The notes below the pieces were generated by a model. It made no database searches and was not told where the DNA came from. It saw nothing but the letters and a program-made list of their open reading frames with translations. This document shows, in pieces, positions 15,514 to 23,855 of a DNA stretch of 64,000 bases. Each line of letters opens with the position of its first letter. The stretch's first letter is position 1. Source of the stretch: a virus; IMG/VR virus record IMGVR_UViG_3300037010_001702, positions 62,001 to 126,000 of that record, one strand, 5' to 3'. Both the position numbers and the translations under genes were made by a program.

Positions 15514-15521
15514 CATAAATA
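15514..15521 (+). promoter_or_regulatory. Late-promoter variant CATAAATA
   Basis: CATAAATA 26 nt before the exonuclease ATG, differing from the late consensus at one base; followed by AAGGAGTAG, the ribosome-binding site. Confidence 0.45.
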
Positions 15522-15539
15522 TCCTTAAGGAGTAGTTTA

Positions 15540-16172
15540 ATGTCTATTTTAAAAAAGCCGGTTACACCTGATTTCGGCTTAGTTATCGACTGGGAAACAT
15601 CTGGTGCTACATGGGGAGGCGACTCTTCTAAAGACTACCAAGGTCTATCCTTCGGTGCTATCGTCTTCAATGCACTAACGTTTGAACCAGTTGAATCACT
15701 CTATGTAGAGATTAAGTTAAATCCTAAATGGAAGTGGTCTGCAGAAGCAGAAGCAATTCACGGGTTGTCCCAAGAATACCTTGAGAAGAATGGTATCTCT
15801 CAAGAAGATGCTGCTATTAAGTTAGCTGAACTCATCATGAAGTATTGGGGTCCAGACGGCAAAGTGATGTTCATGGGTCACAACGCAGAATTTGACCGCC
15901 GATTCACAAATCAGCTGTTAAATCAAATCGAGATTGAATTCTCTGTTGAAAAGCAAACGCAATTCACTTCATGGATTCAACTTCATCATGTCATCCTTGA
16001 TACATCACCTATCGGATTTGTTACGATGGGACTTTTTAAGTCAGACCTGCTCTTCGAAAAGATGGGATTTGAACAGCGCGGAAAGCATAATGCTCTCCAG
16101 GATGCGGAACAGACTTTAGCAACTGCTAGAGGAATTCGAGGCCTTGTAAATATTGCATTAGAACAGCTATGA
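15540..16172 (+). CDS. DnaQ-like 3'-5' exonuclease (DEDDh)
   Basis: A 210-aa protein with the DEDDh residues in order: Asp17 and Glu19 in VIDWETSG, Asp119 in GHNAEFDRRF, and His183/Asp188 in KHNALQDAEQT. SAEAEAIHGLSQEYLEKNG is the usual segment after the first motif. These enzymes trim 3' ends of DNA or RNA. The phage polymerase has its own exonuclease domain, so this protein probably acts in RNA or DNA end processing. It overlaps the next gene by 4 nt. Confidence 0.85.
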   Translation: MSILKKPVTPDFGLVIDWETSGATWGGDSSKDYQGLSFGAIVFNALTFEPVESLYVEIKLNPKWKWSAEAEAIHGLSQEYLEKNGISQEDAAIKLAELIMKYWGPDGKVMFMGHNAEFDRRFTNQLLNQIEIEFSVEKQTQFTSWIQLHHVILDTSPIGFVTMGLFKSDLLFEKMGFEQRGKHNALQDAEQTLATARGIRGLVNIALEQL

Positions 16173-16366
16173 CAACCTACGTTTTTGAAGGCGTGGAGGT
16201 CAAAAAGACTGGGAGAGAAGCTACGCGCAGTGTAAAGCAGCTTCCAGGCAAGCCTCCATCTATTATGATTCTTGCAGAGATTACCCCTGTACGAGACTTT
16301 GACTGGGTTAAGTGGGTATCGCCTGATCAGCTTTATGAAGTAAAGGCACCAAGTGAAAACAGTTAA
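16169..16366 (+). CDS. Hypothetical protein (65 aa)
   Basis: A small basic protein (TTYVFEGVEVKKTGREATRS, then PPSIMILAEITPVRDFDWVKW) coupled to the exonuclease gene by ATGA. It looks like a single small beta domain. I recognise no family. It overlaps the following gene by 14 nt in another frame. Confidence 0.55.
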   Translation: MTTYVFEGVEVKKTGREATRSVKQLPGKPPSIMILAEITPVRDFDWVKWVSPDQLYEVKAPSENS

Positions 16367-16598
16367 GTACTATCAAGTTTCCACTGCGCAGCTTATTATT
16401 ATGGCGATTCTAACTGGCATAATTGCTGCAGGGGTCGATGTAATAAATACCTCCGTAAAGGAATACCTTCAATTACCGCTTGTTGTTATCACTGATGGTG
16501 ACAAGTGCGTTACTGTGTCTAACTTTAAGAACGGTGATGCCTACACTTGCAATGATGTGAGTAATATCCTTAGAAATTACAGAGTCAAGAAGAGCTGA
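16353..16598 (+). CDS. Small membrane protein (81 aa)
   Basis: GTG start at 16353 inside the end of the preceding gene. One transmembrane segment at residues about 10-31 (STAQLIIMAILTGIIAAGVD) is followed by a soluble tail, LPLVVITDGDKCVTVSNFKN, then DAYTCNDVSNILRNYRV, with two cysteines that could pair in the periplasm. Its stop overlaps the next start by 1 nt. Role unknown. Confidence 0.6.
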   Translation: MKTVKYYQVSTAQLIIMAILTGIIAAGVDVINTSVKEYLQLPLVVITDGDKCVTVSNFKNGDAYTCNDVSNILRNYRVKKS

Positions 16599-17710
16599 TG
16601 ATAAATTACGTAAAATACCAATGCACAGTCTGCCGCCGAATTAAGGACATCCTCCAAGACAACACTCGGGTGTCTCCAAACCTTTGCATCATTACTAAGG
16701 GATGCAGTGGGAGGATGACGATCATCGGTGAAACATCTACTGCCGAGGTCACCCCTCCCGTAGCAGGCCTAACTGATTGGTATCCACGTGGTGTTTCAAA
16801 CGTCGTGGTTCCAGCTGATATCGCAACTCAACCGTTCTCCCTATCGACATCATCAACCGGAATAGTTACAGTTGCAATCATGGCGGCACAGTCGTGGGTC
16901 GCTGCAAACCAACAAGTTGTTCTTCGATTAATTCAGCGTCGCACGGATGACGTTACGTACCAACAGTACCAATATACTCTAACTGCCGCGAGCAATACAG
17001 TATCTGGCAAGGATACAAATGGAAAGATTCTTAAGTTCTCCCAAGCAGCTATTGATGAGGGCAGGGTCTTCGTTAGGGTTAATGGTGTGGATAGCATTCC
17101 AGCTGATTTTGCTTCGTGGGTTCCAAACATTGTAACGTTCTCGAACATCCTTCCAATTGGAACTGCCGTCGAGGTTACCGTTTACTCTCAAAAGGCAACT
17201 ATTGCTCGTGACCTTCTGTTCACGGCAAATCAAGATGCTACTATTACAGCGAATTCTGGTTCATGGGGAAATGTAAATTGGGCAGAGGATAATTTTGGAG
17301 CAAAGTGGTTCGTTTATAGTTGTTCTACTGTTAGCTCGCTTCCCAACTCAGCCAAGTTTAAGGTTGACGGAATTTACGATGCGCTCGGAACAACGCTTGT
17401 TTCAAGCCCTGCTGTTTTCTTGTTAGCCTCATCACCTTTCGAAAACGTTGACCGCTACATGAATTATAATGTAGACATAAGCTTGCTAAAGGCAGACTTT
17501 AATCTATCAACATCAGAAAATACGTTCATGGAACTAAACGCTGATGCGAATTTTGTAAGAGAAATATTCCCGCCACTCAAATTGATTCAGAATGCAGTGT
17601 TAAGTAACTCATCATTTATAACAGCTGACACGTACGCGACATCATCGGCAATTGTTTCAGACACTAGCGCAACAAGATTATCAGGTGTAAAAATTATAGG
17701 ACCAGTATGA
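16598..17710 (+). CDS. Structural-type protein with N-terminal zinc-ribbon
   Basis: A 370-aa protein. The first 40 residues hold a CTVCRR...C...GCSGRM arrangement that could bind zinc and resembles the short zinc ribbons at the start of some phage virion proteins. The rest is Thr/Ser/Val-rich and beta-predicted (FSLSTSSTGIVTVAIMAAQS; LPIGTAVEVTVYSQ), like fibre or baseplate-associated proteins. It is coupled to the preceding and following genes by short overlaps. I do not recognise the family. Confidence 0.55.
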   Translation: MINYVKYQCTVCRRIKDILQDNTRVSPNLCIITKGCSGRMTIIGETSTAEVTPPVAGLTDWYPRGVSNVVVPADIATQPFSLSTSSTGIVTVAIMAAQSWVAANQQVVLRLIQRRTDDVTYQQYQYTLTAASNTVSGKDTNGKILKFSQAAIDEGRVFVRVNGVDSIPADFASWVPNIVTFSNILPIGTAVEVTVYSQKATIARDLLFTANQDATITANSGSWGNVNWAEDNFGAKWFVYSCSTVSSLPNSAKFKVDGIYDALGTTLVSSPAVFLLASSPFENVDRYMNYNVDISLLKADFNLSTSENTFMELNADANFVREIFPPLKLIQNAVLSNSSFITADTYATSSAIVSDTSATRLSGVKIIGPV

Positions 17711-18231
17711 TCGCTGATAAAGTATCGAAGAGCTTCTACATTGTAGAGCTAACTGGCTCCATCATCGACACGCTTATACCGAGAGAAGAATACGGCATAG
17801 AAAAGATTATGATGGGGGCAAATGACATAGGAGATGATTTGCGGGCGCTTAATGCAATGCAGCACACCTTCGAAACTCTTATTAACTTGAGCGAAAAAGA
17901 TGCGTCAAAGATAGTTAAGGAAGTTGAATTCAACCCTGAATTCTTCCCAATGGTAAAAAACGAATACGCTGAGAAGATAAAGATAGCAAAAGCACAACAG
18001 ACTCTTGACATAGAAGATGAGCTGGAACAGGGTCAAATAGCAATTCCTATGACGAAAGAATTTGATCCTCTTGGTGATTTTGTTTCTTCAAGATGGACTC
18101 TAAGCTCCGACGACTTCAAGATGGTGGGTAAGGTTGGTTTTAACCCGGAAGAATATTCTAAGCTAAAAATTCTTGAAGCGCAGGAAAATGCAAACCCGCT
18201 GATAGCTAAATCTGCTCCTCACCTTCACTAG
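17707..18231 (+). CDS. Hypothetical protein (174 aa)
   Basis: A soluble, mostly helical, acidic protein (FETLINLSEKDASKIVKEVE; AKAQQTLDIEDELEQGQIAI). It overlaps the preceding gene by 4 nt and is followed 1 nt later by another small gene, so the set 16598-18631 reads as one unit, perhaps a virion sub-assembly. No family is recognised. Confidence 0.55.
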   Translation: MIADKVSKSFYIVELTGSIIDTLIPREEYGIEKIMMGANDIGDDLRALNAMQHTFETLINLSEKDASKIVKEVEFNPEFFPMVKNEYAEKIKIAKAQQTLDIEDELEQGQIAIPMTKEFDPLGDFVSSRWTLSSDDFKMVGKVGFNPEEYSKLKILEAQENANPLIAKSAPHLH

Positions 18232-18232
18232 C

Positions 18233-18631
18233 ATGCTACAATACAGCTACGATATCAAAATAAATTCTGGCGCTGGTCTCCTAAACTTACCTACCTTTGC
18301 GGAAGCATGCCCATACGTGAATGAAATGCTCATCACTTCTAAGCAATACGAAAACCTTGTTGATTGCGAGAAGGATATGAATTCAGTTCTTGCGGTGCTT
18401 AATGCCGCAGAACGGCTGCACAAGAACAAGCCGCGTGTAATTCTCGTGAAGATTAATCCTCTCCACTCGCAGGAGCCAGCAATCTACGATCCGAAGGAAC
18501 AGTGGGATGACTTTACCGTCATGAAGTGCTTTATAGCCGACGCTGAGAGACTGAAGAAATCAGAGCTACAGTACGAGGTCTTCTCCCAGATAAAGACCTT
18601 CAATTACGCTAGCATTGATACATATCAGTAG
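18233..18631 (+). CDS. Hypothetical protein (132 aa)
   Basis: A soluble alpha/beta protein (MLQYSYDIKINSGAGLLNLP; EKDMNSVLAVLNAAERLHKN; RVILVKINPLHSQEPAIYDP). It is the last gene of the 14360-18631 run; a new promoter follows. Codon use and spacing look normal for this genome. I recognise no family. Confidence 0.55.
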   Translation: MLQYSYDIKINSGAGLLNLPTFAEACPYVNEMLITSKQYENLVDCEKDMNSVLAVLNAAERLHKNKPRVILVKINPLHSQEPAIYDPKEQWDDFTVMKCFIADAERLKKSELQYEVFSQIKTFNYASIDTYQ

Positions 18632-18644
18632 CATCTGATTCAGA

Positions 18645-18673
18645 TATACATATCACCCTTCGTGTGTTATAAT
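18645..18673 (+). promoter_or_regulatory. Sigma70-type promoter ahead of the replication genes
   Basis: TATACA (18645-18650), 17 bp, TATAAT (18668-18673), 41 nt before the dsbA start at 18714. Confidence 0.65.
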
Positions 18674-18713
18674 ATGACATACGGCATACTTATCATTAAT
18701 AGGAGAAACTCAG

Positions 18714-19037
18714 ATGAAGAAAAATCAATTGGTGCCAGGTGGCAAGAAGCAATACGTTGAGATGGCAACAGTTTTGCAGAGCCCTGAATTGAAATCAAAG
18801 CTCCAAGGCTTTGTAGATGAAGTCCTCAAGGAAAAGGCTGCTATCCTTGATAAGCAGGAATCAATTAAGGTCCTACGTGATCGTGCCGTCGAAACTTTGA
18901 ACATTGAAGCTAAGATGTTCAACAACATCGTCTCTCTGTATTTCAATAACAACTTCGAACAGAAGCACGATGAGCTTGAAAAGCTTACTCAGGTAATCGA
19001 GCTCCTGACAGATGCAAACTCAGTTGGTAACAAATAA
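18714..19037 (+). CDS. dsbA: Double-stranded DNA-binding protein DsbA
   Basis: A 107-aa protein whose core VLRDRAVETLNIEAKMFNNI followed by VSLYFNNNFEQKHDELE aligns with T4 DsbA (RIRAKDELGVDGKMFNRLLALYHKDNRDVFEAE). T4 DsbA is 89 aa and binds DNA near late promoters, enhancing late transcription. The extra N-terminal residues here are basic and Gln-rich. It starts the replication operon and overlaps the next gene by 1 nt. Its presence fits the many late promoters in the window. Confidence 0.8.
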   Translation: MKKNQLVPGGKKQYVEMATVLQSPELKSKLQGFVDEVLKEKAAILDKQESIKVLRDRAVETLNIEAKMFNNIVSLYFNNNFEQKHDELEKLTQVIELLTDANSVGNK

Positions 19038-19237
19038 TGAAAAAGAATCTCATTATAATGCTTGAACTTACCATTGAGGACCCTAAAGGTCCTCTTGATG
19101 AAGGGCATCTTGCGCAAATTAAAGAACAAGTAGAAGTAGCTACTCAAGGTTCTTTTGCACGAGCAGTATGGAACTTTGGCTGCTTTACTGATGCCGAAGT
19201 AAAAGAAATGCATGTCGTAGAGAGCTATGGCTTCTGA
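19037..19237 (+). CDS. Hypothetical protein (66 aa)
   Basis: A small protein between dsbA and the polymerase gene, coupled to both (1-nt overlap upstream, 11-nt overlap downstream). The sequence (LIIMLELTIEDPKGPLDEGH, then KEQVEVATQGSFARAVWNFG) suggests one alpha/beta domain. I recognise no family. Confidence 0.55.
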   Translation: MKKNLIIMLELTIEDPKGPLDEGHLAQIKEQVEVATQGSFARAVWNFGCFTDAEVKEMHVVESYGF

Positions 19238-21956
19238 TCGCAATTATGTAGCAGCATGGGCCGACTATAAGGCTGACAAGATCATCGTGCTGGAGCGCGA
19301 CAAAGCTGGCACATTGTTCCGTGTTAAATATAATCCCCCATATTACTTCTACGTCCCTGATGAAGATGGTGACTACGAAAGTATTTGGGGCGATAAGCTT
19401 CTTCGCGCAGAGTTCTCTTCTCGTGATGAGTTTGAAGCTGCTAAGAAACATTTCCCTAGAAAGTTTGAATCTGACTTCACCCCGCTGAAACGGGTGCTGA
19501 TGGATTATTACTATAACAGACCAGCTCCGCCAATCAACTTTGCATTCCTTGATATCGAAGTTAATTATTCTAAGAAGTTAGGATTCGCAAGTCCAACAAA
19601 TCCTTATGCAGAAATAAATGCAGTAACGATTTATCAATCATGGACTAAAAAGTTCATCACACTGGTTCTTCCACCTATGGTGGATGGTGTTCTGTGGACT
19701 AATATACCTGGCAACTCTCTTCACACACTTAATGATGCAATCACTACACTCATTAGTGAAAAGAAACTGCGTGATGGATGTATTCCAGATATTGAAATTG
19801 TTATGACGGAGTATGAGCTCTTGTCTAAGATGTGTCAGGCAATTGAAGAAGCTGACATTATCTCTGGATGGAACTCTGAATTCTTTGATATCCCATACAT
19901 CGCAGAAAGATTGCTTCTTGCTGGGGGTGAAAGCTTTCTAGCTAAGCTTGAACACTACGGTGCCCGTCCTCCTAAGAAGGAGATGGTAAACCGTTTTGGT
20001 TCAGAAGAACCAGTCTATAAGTTCTCTGGCCGTAGCCACCTTGACTACATGAAGCTTTTCCAGAAGTTTACCTTTGAAGGTCGCACATCATATGCGCTTG
20101 GTAATATCCTTCAAGAAGAAGTTGGTGTAGGTAAGCTAGAATATGAAGGGTCACTTGAAGATCTTTATCACTATGACTTTCCTCTGTTTGTAGCATACAA
20201 CTTCCGAGACGTTGATGGGCTGGTCCAGCTCAACGATAAATTCAAATTCATCGCACTCGCCAATCAAATGGCTCACGAGAATACGGTTCTATTTGATGCT
20301 GTTCTCGGCACGGTGTCTTATGTTGAGACTGGGATTACTAATCATGCACATAATGTTCTGAATAAAATTGTTCATGACAAGGTAATGGGCAGTCATAACA
20401 AGGTTGAGGGGGCAATTGTTATGACACCCAGGATTGGTTTGCATGAATGGATTGGTTCTGTTGACATTAACTCCCTATATCCGAACGTTATCCGCTCGCT
20501 TAACATCTCTCCTGAAAAGATTGTTGGTCAATTCACTGCCAAGGAAGATGCGTGGCGTGATATTAGGGATGCTAACTCCAAGCGTCACTGCTTTATCTTT
20601 GAAGATGGAACGCAGGAAATTAAGACTGCTGAAGAATGGGGTGAGTTTCTTACTGAGAACAAGCTTGCGGTATCAGCATATGGTACAGTGTTTGACCAAG
20701 GAAATGGTCGCGGTGTTGTAGCAGACATTCTGCAATATTGGTATTCTGAAAGGAAAAGATTACAGGCTGAAAAGAAGAAGTATGCTAAGCTTGCTAAGGA
20801 TGAAACGGACCCAGTTAAGAAGGCCGAGTATCAAAAGCTAGAAGAAGATTTTGACTTGCTCCAGCTAACTAAGAAGATTTCTATGAACTCGCTTTATGGT
20901 TCACTTTTGAATATTGCATTCCGTTTTGGTGATGAGCGCATGGGAGCTTCTGTTACCGGTTCTGGCCGCGCCATTACAACCCACATGATCGAAACCATTG
21001 GTGAGATCATCACTGGCAGGCTTGACAAGTTGGTCAAGACAACTACTACTGACAAGGATGGTAAGCTTGTTCATGAATACTTCTCACCAAATGGCTCGAT
21101 CATCTACGGTGATACCGACTCCTGTTACTACAAGACATATGCAACTAACAAGGAAGATGCAATCGAAGCTGCTGACGCAGCTGCTGACGGTGTGAATGCT
21201 TCATTCCCACCATTCATGCGAAAAGCTTTCAAGTGCCAACCAGAATTTGATCAACTCATCAAGGCTGGTCGTGAAATTGTTGGTGTTCGCGGATTGTTTC
21301 AGGCTAAGAAGAAGTACATGGTCAAGGTAGTTGACATGGAAGGATTCGCAGTCAGCAAGATGAAGTCCATGGGGTCAGAAATTAAAAAAGCTGATACCCC
21401 AAAAGTGATTCAAGCATTCCTGAAAGAAACGGTCGATATGATTTTGGAAGGTCGCTCTTATCCTGAGGTGGTGGAGTATGTAAATGAGCAGCGGATTGAA
21501 ATCCTGAAAAAGAATAAGCTCAGCATCTTCTCCCTAGGGGTTGCAAAGCAAGTAAATAGTCTAGACAAATACATGGCTGAATATCTAAACCCAGGAACGC
21601 AGAAGTCCTTGGATAAGAATGGTAAAATGCGCAGTCTAACTATTCCAGGTCATGTGAAGGCAGCTTTGAACTACAACAAAGCTCTTCAGCACTTTGATAA
21701 GGGTTCAAAAGAAATCCATTCAGGTGATAAAGTGGTTCAGTTCTACCTTAAGAAGAATGAATTTGGCTTTGAGACAATTGCATTCCCATCTGAGTTGTCA
21801 AAGTTCCCGCCTTGGTTCCTTGATAACTTCCAAGTCAATGTAAAAATGACAGAGGATAAGATGTTTGACAACAAGCTGGCTGGGATATTCTCAGCCCTTG
21901 GTAAGGATGTTCCCTCTCCACAATCCGTTTTAACACACAAAATACTGACTTTCTAA
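19227..21956 (+). CDS. 43: DNA polymerase, family B (gp43)
   Basis: A 909-aa replicative polymerase (T4 gp43 is 898). The 3'-5' exonuclease domain has FLDIEV with Asp109/Glu111 and SGWNSEFFDIPYIAERL. The polymerase domain has motif A SVDINSLYPNVIRSLNISPE, motif B KKISMNSLYGSL, and motif C IYGDTDSC with Asp629 and Asp631 (T4: 621, 623). The ORF is complete, with no intein or intron. The C-terminus ends in a hydrophobic KILTF, a likely clamp-contact tail. The sliding clamp gene follows after 3 nt. Confidence 0.98.
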   Translation: MASDRNYVAAWADYKADKIIVLERDKAGTLFRVKYNPPYYFYVPDEDGDYESIWGDKLLRAEFSSRDEFEAAKKHFPRKFESDFTPLKRVLMDYYYNRPAPPINFAFLDIEVNYSKKLGFASPTNPYAEINAVTIYQSWTKKFITLVLPPMVDGVLWTNIPGNSLHTLNDAITTLISEKKLRDGCIPDIEIVMTEYELLSKMCQAIEEADIISGWNSEFFDIPYIAERLLLAGGESFLAKLEHYGARPPKKEMVNRFGSEEPVYKFSGRSHLDYMKLFQKFTFEGRTSYALGNILQEEVGVGKLEYEGSLEDLYHYDFPLFVAYNFRDVDGLVQLNDKFKFIALANQMAHENTVLFDAVLGTVSYVETGITNHAHNVLNKIVHDKVMGSHNKVEGAIVMTPRIGLHEWIGSVDINSLYPNVIRSLNISPEKIVGQFTAKEDAWRDIRDANSKRHCFIFEDGTQEIKTAEEWGEFLTENKLAVSAYGTVFDQGNGRGVVADILQYWYSERKRLQAEKKKYAKLAKDETDPVKKAEYQKLEEDFDLLQLTKKISMNSLYGSLLNIAFRFGDERMGASVTGSGRAITTHMIETIGEIITGRLDKLVKTTTTDKDGKLVHEYFSPNGSIIYGDTDSCYYKTYATNKEDAIEAADAAADGVNASFPPFMRKAFKCQPEFDQLIKAGREIVGVRGLFQAKKKYMVKVVDMEGFAVSKMKSMGSEIKKADTPKVIQAFLKETVDMILEGRSYPEVVEYVNEQRIEILKKNKLSIFSLGVAKQVNSLDKYMAEYLNPGTQKSLDKNGKMRSLTIPGHVKAALNYNKALQHFDKGSKEIHSGDKVVQFYLKKNEFGFETIAFPSELSKFPPWFLDNFQVNVKMTEDKMFDNKLAGIFSALGKDVPSPQSVLTHKILTF

Positions 21957-21959
21957 AAT

Positions 21960-22679
21960 ATGAAACTTTCATCGCAAGACACATTAAATCTGGAAAACAT
22001 CATGTCGGTGTTGGCCGTTGGCGGTATCGAGAACGTTGTTTTCGAAGATGGTTACGTTCGGGGTGTGAACCCTGAAAAAACATTTGCCATTATTTCAAAC
22101 ACAAACGTACCGAAATTTCCACAGAAGATTGGTATCTCTAGGGTTAGTACCCTTGCCTCACGACTAGCTGTCTTTAAGGGTAAGGACCCAATCATTGAAG
22201 CTCGTGAAACAGAACGTGGTGAAATAGCGATGCTTGACATTACTGCTGGTAGAAGCAAGGTTCAATTCCGCTGCACGTCGACCATGCTGATTAAGTTTCC
22301 CAAGGGAGAGTTCAACGATGCGCGAGCAAATGTCATTACTCTTACAAAGGAAGAAATCAAAACCATCCTTGACGCTATTCGAGTGATGAGTTGCAAAAAA
22401 GTCACAATGAGCATCAGAAAAAGCGGTGAGGTAAAGTTTGACATCCCTGATGAATCAAATGACACGTTTACAGTAACTCTTTGTACTGGAGTTAAATCGG
22501 ATAGTGATAGCGTTGTTCACTACTATCAATCAACAGTCTTTGTTGCTCTACTAAAATCTAAGTTGGACAATGATACGACTACACTTGACATCGGTGAGAT
22601 GGGAACAATCTTAACCACAATCAACGATCACAGCGTTGCTGTTTTACCGCAAATCGGCGATTCAGATAAAGAGGAATAA
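21960..22679 (+). CDS. 45: Sliding clamp (gp45)
   Basis: A 239-aa protein (T4 gp45 is 228) beginning MKLSSQDTLNLENIMSVLAV, with the characteristic VRGVNPEKTFAIISNTNVP segment and FPQKIGISRVSTLAS. It forms the trimeric ring that tethers gp43 and, in T4, also activates late transcription through gp33 and gp55, which fits the TATAAATA promoters here. Clamp-loader genes (44/62) are not in the window. Confidence 0.93.
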   Translation: MKLSSQDTLNLENIMSVLAVGGIENVVFEDGYVRGVNPEKTFAIISNTNVPKFPQKIGISRVSTLASRLAVFKGKDPIIEARETERGEIAMLDITAGRSKVQFRCTSTMLIKFPKGEFNDARANVITLTKEEIKTILDAIRVMSCKKVTMSIRKSGEVKFDIPDESNDTFTVTLCTGVKSDSDSVVHYYQSTVFVALLKSKLDNDTTTLDIGEMGTILTTINDHSVAVLPQIGDSDKEE

Positions 22680-22682
22680 ATC

Positions 22683-23048
22683 ATGGAACTAGGTCTCAAC
22701 TATACAGGTCAAGAAACGGGAATGGTGCAAACCATTAAGAACCTTCAGCGACAGCTAGCGGAAGCTAATGCCATTGTTTCTAAATGGGGTCTTAACTTCG
22801 AGGTAAAAGTAGCTCCAAATCCGTCTGGTGCTTTTGACATCAGCGTAAACGCAACCCGTGGAGAGAAGGCATCCACGCAGGTAATTCCAATGTCGCGCGT
22901 GCTTTTCTACGCTGAAGATGCAGCAGGACTTATTGCCGAGCTTGAGGAATCAATCTACGACATGCTTCTAAAACATCTCATCCGTGAAGAGCTTAGTCCA
23001 CTTGTGACCAGAGCAGTAACAAACGTAACAAAGCTGAGCAGAAAATGA
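22683..23048 (+). CDS. Hypothetical protein (121 aa)
   Basis: A small protein 3 nt after gp45 with an N-terminal coiled-coil-like helix (TIKNLQRQLAEANAIVSKWG) and a C-terminal helix (LIAELEESIYDMLLKHLIRE). It overlaps the next start by 4 nt. By position it belongs to the replication operon, but I see no functional motif. Confidence 0.6.
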   Translation: MELGLNYTGQETGMVQTIKNLQRQLAEANAIVSKWGLNFEVKVAPNPSGAFDISVNATRGEKASTQVIPMSRVLFYAEDAAGLIAELEESIYDMLLKHLIREELSPLVTRAVTNVTKLSRK

Positions 23049-23350
23049 AACCTAAACTTCTAATCAAACTGCAAGAGCTTCTTGTATCTCGTTCAAAGCA
23101 ACCATGGAGCTGTTTTGAAACAAGTGGAATGGATGCTGATGGCCGCATTGGATTCTCAATGCGCTGGAACAAAGCGTTCATTAAGCACCTTCATGGGCGT
23201 GGCTTCCATGGTCTCACTGACGAGGAAACTGTTCAAATGTTCTTCATGATGAGTCAGATGATTCCCGAAGAGCTGGCTAATCAATCAGACACCATCAACC
23301 CATCAGGCACTCCTCACCTTACAAGTGAAGCAAACACCCTACGGAGATAA
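23045..23350 (+). CDS. Hypothetical protein (101 aa)
   Basis: Coupled to its upstream neighbour (ATGA). The sequence (LLIKLQELLVSRSKQPWSCF; KAFIKHLHGRGFHGLTDEET) is predicted helical. No family is recognised. It is separated from the next gene by 2 nt. Confidence 0.55.
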   Translation: MKPKLLIKLQELLVSRSKQPWSCFETSGMDADGRIGFSMRWNKAFIKHLHGRGFHGLTDEETVQMFFMMSQMIPEELANQSDTINPSGTPHLTSEANTLRR

Positions 23351-23352
23351 TC

Positions 23353-23643
23353 GTGATAGATGATCTTAACAAACTATCAGCGAACGTGAATGAAATTTTT
23401 GAACTTCGCTTCAAGTGTATGGAATCAGATAACTTTGCTCCACTTGAGCAAAAGCTTCAAACTATCATGCAGACCATCACACGCTACTCATCTGCTCAGG
23501 TTGCAGTTCAGCTTCGAGCTACTGCAAACATCAATGACAGGCTGCCGACATGGACTCCTCTACTCAATCGCAGCGTTGAGCTGGGCCATCTGAATGGTGA
23601 TGACGTAGAAGACATCTTCTATGGTTTACTTGCATATAGGTAA
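23353..23643 (+). CDS. Hypothetical protein (96 aa)
   Basis: GTG start after GGAGATAATC. The 96-aa product is helical (LEQKLQTIMQTITRYSSAQV; LNRSVELGHLNGDDVEDIFY). It is the last gene of the gp43-gp45 operon; its end overlaps the promoter at 23625. Function unknown. Confidence 0.55.
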   Translation: MIDDLNKLSANVNEIFELRFKCMESDNFAPLEQKLQTIMQTITRYSSAQVAVQLRATANINDRLPTWTPLLNRSVELGHLNGDDVEDIFYGLLAYR

Positions 23644-23653
23644 GAGTTATAAT
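23625..23653 (+). promoter_or_regulatory. Sigma70-type promoter
   Basis: TTTACT (23625-23630), 17 bp, TATAAT (23648-23653). It would give a leader of about 195 nt before the rnh gene. Confidence 0.65.
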
Positions 23654-23771
23654 AAAAGTAGAACTTAACGAAGTGAAGAAAGCCCCCGAGGTTTTTAACA
23701 AGACTAATTCTATCCTGCTAGGATCAATTAAGTGGTTTAATGACGGAACCCCGTTATCCTATCTATCATAA
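23640..23771 (+). other. Possible remnant of a homing-endonuclease tail in the rnh leader
   Basis: The 213-bp gap before rnh has one open stretch, without a start codon, reading VELNEVKKAPEVFNKTNSIL then LGSIKWFNDGTPLSYLS and a stop at 23769-23771. In the same frame the codons after the stop read SSIGHTSWVKQ. KWFNDGT resembles the aromatic/Asn/Gly motif in C-terminal domains of phage HNH endonucleases. Small hairpins (ATCCT-gct-AGGAT) are also present. It may instead be an untranslated leader RNA. Confidence 0.3.
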
Positions 23772-23855
23772 CAGAGTATATCATCGATTGGACATACCTC
23801 TTGGGTTAAACAATATGAGCTTTGCTTGAGAATATCTCCTACCTAAGGAATTTAA

